NCBI GenBank assembly: GCA_021204635.1
Contig: JAJPZB010000136.1
Span: 1-9,260, forward strand
DNA length: 9,260 nt
Direction: 5' to 3'
Origin: Opitutia bacterium
GTDB taxonomy: Bacteria > Verrucomicrobiota > Verrucomicrobiia > Opitutales > UBA953
The notes beneath the pieces are model-generated. The model had not been told where the DNA came from. It saw nothing but the letters and a program-made list of their open reading frames with translations, and did not search any database. Both the position numbers and the translations under genes were made by a program. Shown here in pieces: positions 6,181-9,260 of the stretch (the first letter of the stretch is position 1; each line of letters opens with the position of its first letter).

Positions 6181-6279
6181 GCGGGGCGGCGCGGCAATTT
6201 TCCAAAAATTTTCATCTTGCGGAGAGCAGGGCAAAACGTCATGCTCCCCGCCTATCGTCGAGTTTTTTCGGGCGCGAAC

Positions 6280-6386
6280 CCGGAAAAGCCGAGGCTTCCG
6301 GAGCGCGAGTTCCGGCAAGACGGTGTTAGCGGGAAACGGTTTCCTGCCGCACGGATTTCCCAAGCGGGAACGCCAGCAAGCCTTGC
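6280..6386 (+). promoter_or_regulatory. Hairpin-rich leader of rpsO (possible S15 autoregulatory RNA)
   Basis: The 222-nt gap between glnS and rpsO contains a run of possible hairpins. CCGG(AA)AAGCC pairs with GGCTTCCGG (6280-6301). CCGGA/TCCGG (6298-6302, 6311-6315) competes with it for 6298-6301. GCGGGAAA/TTTCCTGC (6329-6336, 6340-6347) has one G-U pair. TTCCC/GGGAA (6357-6361, 6366-6370) and GCAAG/CTTGC (6376-6386) follow. GGGAAA at 6331-6336 could instead pair with TTTCCC at 6356-6361. S15 represses its own translation through leader RNA in several bacteria. That this leader does so is inference. Positions 6181-6279 show no clear terminator. Confidence 0.45.
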
Positions 6387-6402
6387 AAACAAAACAAAAA
6401 AC

Positions 6403-6657
6403 ATGACCAAATCCGAAATAATCAACGAATATAAACTCAGCGAAAAGGACACAGGTTCTTCCGAAGTCCAAATAGCTCTTCTTTCTGCGCGCATCGCGCA
6501 TTTGACGGAACACCTCCGCGCAAACAAGAAAGATTTTCACAGCCGCCACGGTTTGATCGGCATGACAAATCGCCGCCGCAAGCTTCTGAACTATCTCAAA
6601 AAGAACAAAGTGGAAGCGTACGAGGCGATAGTTCAAAAGCTCGGTCTTCGTCGATAG
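6403..6657 (+). CDS. rpsO: 30S ribosomal protein S15
   Basis: This primary 16S rRNA-binding protein of the small subunit helps organise the central domain and contacts 23S rRNA across the subunit interface. It has 84 aa, slightly shorter than the 89 of E. coli, with the difference at the N-terminus. Conserved features are DTGSSEVQIALL (16-27), DFHSRHGL (44-51) and RRRKLLNYLKK (57-67), with the usual ending LGLRR. ATG 6403 gives the standard N-terminus MTKSEIINEY. The frame stays open upstream to 6217, but that part encodes the structured leader and has no family similarity. No Shine-Dalgarno sequence is present; the start follows AAACAAAACAAAAAAC. pnp lies downstream, the common arrangement for these two genes. 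Confidence 0.97.
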   Translation: MTKSEIINEYKLSEKDTGSSEVQIALLSARIAHLTEHLRANKKDFHSRHGLIGMTNRRRKLLNYLKKNKVEAYEAIVQKLGLRR

Positions 6658-6666
6658 ACGGGGCAA

Positions 6667-6704
6667 AAAAAGCGTTCACCGAACAAAATTCGGGAACGCT
6701 TTTT
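6667..6704 (+). terminator. Hairpin terminator/attenuator between rpsO and pnp
   Basis: AAAAAGCGTTC (6667-6677) pairs perfectly with GAACGCTTTTT (6694-6704). An inner CCGA/TCGG (6679-6682, 6690-6693) extends the stem past a single bulged A, leaving loop ACAAAAT. It begins 10 nt after the rpsO stop. The A-run and T-run on the two sides would let it act in either direction. If it terminates fully, pnp needs its own promoter. It may instead attenuate transcription or serve as a processing site, as the RNase III hairpin does before E. coli pnp. Confidence 0.75.
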
Positions 6705-6843
6705 GCTTGTTTACGCACAACGCCTCTCGCAAGCGCGTCGCCCGCAACCAACAGGCGCTCGCGGCTTTCCCCGAAAATTTTTAATCGAACAAACAAAGAA
6801 GAAAAACCCCGCAATCCCGCGGGAAAAGAAAAGACAAAACGAT

Positions 6844-9090
6844 ATGAAACAAGAATACAGTGTGACGATCGAAGAGTACGGTCTCACAATAAGCACGGGC
6901 TCAATCGCCCGTCAGGCAAACGGCGCAGTCACGGTCTCCGTCGGCGGCACGGAGGTTCTCGTCACGGCAACTGCCGCGAACGAACTCCGCTCTCCCGACC
7001 AGGACTTCTTCCCGCTCACGGTTGATTACCGCGAAAAATACGCGGCGGCAGGAAGATTCCCGGGCGGATATTTCAAACGTGAAGGGCGCCCCTCCGAGAA
7101 GGAAATTCTGACGTCGCGCCTCTGCGACCGCCCGCTCCGCCCGTTGTTCCCGAAAGGATTCATGAACGAGGTGCAGGTCATCGGTCTCCTCCTCGCAAGT
7201 GATACGAAAATCGACCCTGACATGCTCATGGTCAACGGCGCTTCTGCAGCGCTTCTCTGCTCCGACATCCCGTGGGCAGGGCCGATCGGCGCTGTGAGAA
7301 TCGGCGAAGTGAACGGCGAATTTGTCGTCAACCCGACGCACGCGCAGATGGACGAATCGACGCTCGACCTCGTCTATGTCGGCAACGAAAACGACATGAT
7401 GATGATCGAAGGCTCGGCAGACCAAATGCCGGACGAACGATTTATCGAAGCCCTCGAATTTGCGCAGAAGGCAATTCAGAAAATCATCGCCGCCCAGCGC
7501 GAACTCGCGGCGAAAGTCGCCAAGCCCAAAAAGGATTTCCCGCTCGTGATTTGCGACCCGAAAGTCTTTGAAATTTGCGAAAAAATCGCGAACGAAGACG
7601 ACAAACTCGCAAAGGCAGTTTATGTCCCGGGCAAGCTTGAACGCGGCGTCGCTGTCGATGCCGTGAAGGCTGAGGCAAAGGCCGCCGTTCTCGAGCAATG
7701 CGGCGAAGATGTCGATCCGCGCTTCGTCAACATCGCGTTTGAAGAATTGCAAGAAAAAGTTTACCGCGAAGGCATTCTCAACAAAGGCGTTCGCGCAGAC
7801 GGACGCGCGCTCGACCAACTGCGCCCGATTTCGTGCAAGACTGACGTGCTTCCGTCGGTCCACGGCTCGGCGCTTTTCCAGCGCGGCGAAACGCAGGCGC
7901 TCGTCATCGCGACGCTCGGCACGTCGAAAGACGCGCAGGAACTCGACGGTCTCGCCGGTGGACCCAAGTCCAAGACATTTATTTTGCACTACAATTTCCC
8001 GCCGTTCTCGGTCGGCGAATGCGGCAGATTCGGCTCGCCCGGCCGCCGCGAAATCGGACACGGCGCTCTCGCGGAACGCTCGCTCGTGCCGGTGCTCCCG
8101 AGCGAAGACGAGTTTCCGTACTCGATTCGCATTTCCTCTGAAATTATGGAATCCAACGGCTCGACGTCGATGGCTTCCGTGTGCGGCGGAACACTCGCGC
8201 TGATGGACGCCGGCGTGCCGATTTCCGCTCCGGTGGCAGGAATTTCCTGCGGCTTGGTCACGCTCCCCGATGCCTCGGGGAAGATTGTTAAGCACGTAAT
8301 TTTGACAGATATCATCGGCTCCGAAGACCACTTCGGCGACATGGACTTCAAAATTTGCGGCACCGCTGCCGGCATCACCGGATTCCAGTTGGACCTCAAA
8401 ATTAAAGGCCTGCCGCTTGACATTGCGCGCGAGGCAATCGCGCAAAATCACGCCGCGCGCGACAAGATTCTCGCCCTCATCACCGAGGCGCAGGCGGCTC
8501 CGAACCCGACGATCAAGCCCACCGCGCCGCGCATCCACCAGCTCATGATCAATCCGGAAAAAATCGGAATGCTCATCGGGCCCGGCGGCAAAAACATTCG
8601 CCGCATTTGCGAACTCTCCGGCGCGCAAATCGACATCAACGAAGACAATTCCGGCTCCGTTCTCGTTTTCGCGACGAGCGAAGAATCGCTCCAAATCGCG
8701 ATCAACGAAATCAACATGGTTTCCGCCGAAATCGAAGTCGGCAAGACTTACAAGGGAATTGTGCGCTCGATCAAGGAGTTTGGCTGCTTCGTCGAATGCC
8801 TGCCCGGACAAGAGGGATTGGTCCACATTTCCGAACTCACGGAAGAACGCCTCGAAAAGGTCGAAGACCTCTGCAAACTCGGCGACGAAATCATCGTCAA
8901 GTGCGTCGGGATCGACGAAAAGGGCCGCGTCCGACTCTCGCGCCGCGCAGCAATCGCGGAAAAGGAAGGGCGCCCGTATGAGCCCAAATCCTCCGGCGGA
9001 GATCGCCCGCGCCGCGACCGCGGCGACCGCAAGGACTTCCGCCCGCGTGGCGACCGTCCGCGCCGCGAACACCGCGACAACGCGCAGTAA
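6844..9090 (+). CDS. pnp: Polynucleotide phosphorylase (polyribonucleotide nucleotidyltransferase)
   Basis: This 3'-to-5' phosphorolytic exoribonuclease degrades mRNA with phosphate, releasing nucleoside diphosphates, and forms a homotrimer in the cytoplasm, often within a degradosome. At 748 aa it is slightly longer than the 711 of E. coli. It has a first RNase PH domain (about 1-230, with DRPLRPLFPKGF), a helical linker, and a second RNase PH domain (about 330-555) with HYNFPPFSVGE, SPGRREIGHG and the catalytic block SEDHFGDMDF, where D495 and D501 correspond to E. coli D486 and D492. A KH domain (about 557-620, IGPGGKNI at 578-585) and an S1 domain (about 633-701) follow. The last 45 or so residues form an Arg/Asp-rich tail with GDRPRR twice. 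ATG 6844 gives the expected N-terminus; upstream in-frame codons run into the terminator. No Shine-Dalgarno sequence is present. Confidence 0.97.
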   Translation: MKQEYSVTIEEYGLTISTGSIARQANGAVTVSVGGTEVLVTATAANELRSPDQDFFPLTVDYREKYAAAGRFPGGYFKREGRPSEKEILTSRLCDRPLRPLFPKGFMNEVQVIGLLLASDTKIDPDMLMVNGASAALLCSDIPWAGPIGAVRIGEVNGEFVVNPTHAQMDESTLDLVYVGNENDMMMIEGSADQMPDERFIEALEFAQKAIQKIIAAQRELAAKVAKPKKDFPLVICDPKVFEICEKIANEDDKLAKAVYVPGKLERGVAVDAVKAEAKAAVLEQCGEDVDPRFVNIAFEELQEKVYREGILNKGVRADGRALDQLRPISCKTDVLPSVHGSALFQRGETQALVIATLGTSKDAQELDGLAGGPKSKTFILHYNFPPFSVGECGRFGSPGRREIGHGALAERSLVPVLPSEDEFPYSIRISSEIMESNGSTSMASVCGGTLALMDAGVPISAPVAGISCGLVTLPDASGKIVKHVILTDIIGSEDHFGDMDFKICGTAAGITGFQLDLKIKGLPLDIAREAIAQNHAARDKILALITEAQAAPNPTIKPTAPRIHQLMINPEKIGMLIGPGGKNIRRICELSGAQIDINEDNSGSVLVFATSEESLQIAINEINMVSAEIEVGKTYKGIVRSIKEFGCFVECLPGQEGLVHISELTEERLEKVEDLCKLGDEIIVKCVGIDEKGRVRLSRRAAIAEKEGRPYEPKSSGGDRPRRDRGDRKDFRPRGDRPRREHRDNAQ

Positions 9091-9126
9091 CCCGCTGCGC
9101 CCTCGCAGGCATCGGCATGCAAGAAG

Positions 9127-9165
9127 AACGCTCCCGCGACTCAGCTCGCGAGAGCGTTTTTTTTT
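9127..9165 (+). terminator. Rho-independent terminator after pnp
   Basis: AACGCTCCCGCGA (9127-9139) pairs with TCGCGAGAGCGTT (9146-9158) around loop CTCAGC, with one C-A mismatch. A run of nine T's (9157-9165) follows directly. It starts 37 nt after the pnp stop and is the most canonical terminator in the window. Confidence 0.92.
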
Positions 9166-9174
9166 GCTGCGGGG

Positions 9175-9260
9175 CGGTGGTGGCTTGGTGGTGGTTTGGT
9201 GGTGAGATTTGGCTTGTTGGTGGCGGCGGGATGGTGGTGGGGACTGGGTCAGTGGTGAGA
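9175..9260 (+). repeat. G-rich repeat array after the pnp terminator, cut by window end
   Basis: Units of the family start about 10 nt after the terminator: GGTGGTGG at 9176-9183, TTGGTGGTGG at 9185-9194, TTGGTGGTGA at 9196-9205, TTGGTGGCGG near 9217-9226, ATGGTGGTGG at 9231-9240 and CAGTGGTGA near 9250-9258. The array has the same orientation relative to the upstream gene as the one after tdh and continues past the window, so its full extent and any C-rich partner are not visible. Confidence 0.85.

Noticed and set aside
6181..6215. Terminator after glnS (AATTTT/AAAATT near 6196-6210)
   Set aside because: It is only a short A/T stem with a 3-nt loop, without a GC-rich stem or proper T-run.
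6901..9072. Very long open frame (723 codons) on the minus strand within pnp
   Set aside because: It is a mirror of pnp caused by biased codon use. The product has no recognisable motifs, while the + strand encodes a complete PNPase.

Overview
The window carries six genes, all on the + strand. In order they are a DEAD-box RNA helicase, L-threonine 3-dehydrogenase (tdh), a secreted C39-like cysteine-peptidase-fold protein, glutaminyl-tRNA synthetase (glnS), ribosomal protein S15 (rpsO) and polynucleotide phosphorylase (pnp). The organism looks like a bacterium of fairly high GC. My best guess is a verrucomicrobium, possibly Opitutales. That guess rests on a general impression of the proteins and on start codons preceded by A-rich leaders without Shine-Dalgarno sequences. 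No 16S rRNA or other phylogenetic marker is here to settle it.

Layout: 1-320 is a gene-free, repeat- and hairpin-rich stretch. The helicase (321-1505) follows, then a 124-nt gap with two short G-rich repeats, then tdh (1630-2661) closed by a strong 19-bp hairpin terminator. A second large repeat region (2749-3106) precedes the C39-like gene (3143-4408). One more repeat lies in the gap before glnS (4495-6180). A 222-nt hairpin-rich leader precedes rpsO (6403-6657), a terminator-like hairpin separates rpsO from pnp (6844-9090), and pnp ends at a canonical terminator followed by more repeats up to the window edge.

Functional links: rpsO-pnp is the widespread gene pair joining a 30S protein with the main phosphorolytic exoribonuclease. 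With the helicase and GlnRS it gives the window an RNA and translation theme. tdh (threonine catabolism) and the C39-like gene appear to be separate transcription units. Apart from a DEVD instead of DEAD motif II in the helicase, the enzymes look ordinary.

The unusual content is intergenic. A dispersed repeat family built on TTGGTGGTGG/TTAGTGGTGG occurs in almost every gap and in no coding region. G-rich copies lie just after stop codons and C-rich (inverted) copies lie before start codons. Two of the repeat regions also hold small perfect hairpins with different stems around a constant GTTA core. A module of about 70 bp is present twice in opposite orientation (31-97 and 2988-3061), and a separate 32-bp stretch is repeated exactly (201-232 and 3069-3100). 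No transposase or REP-associated tyrosine transposase is encoded in the window, so the agent spreading the family is not visible here.
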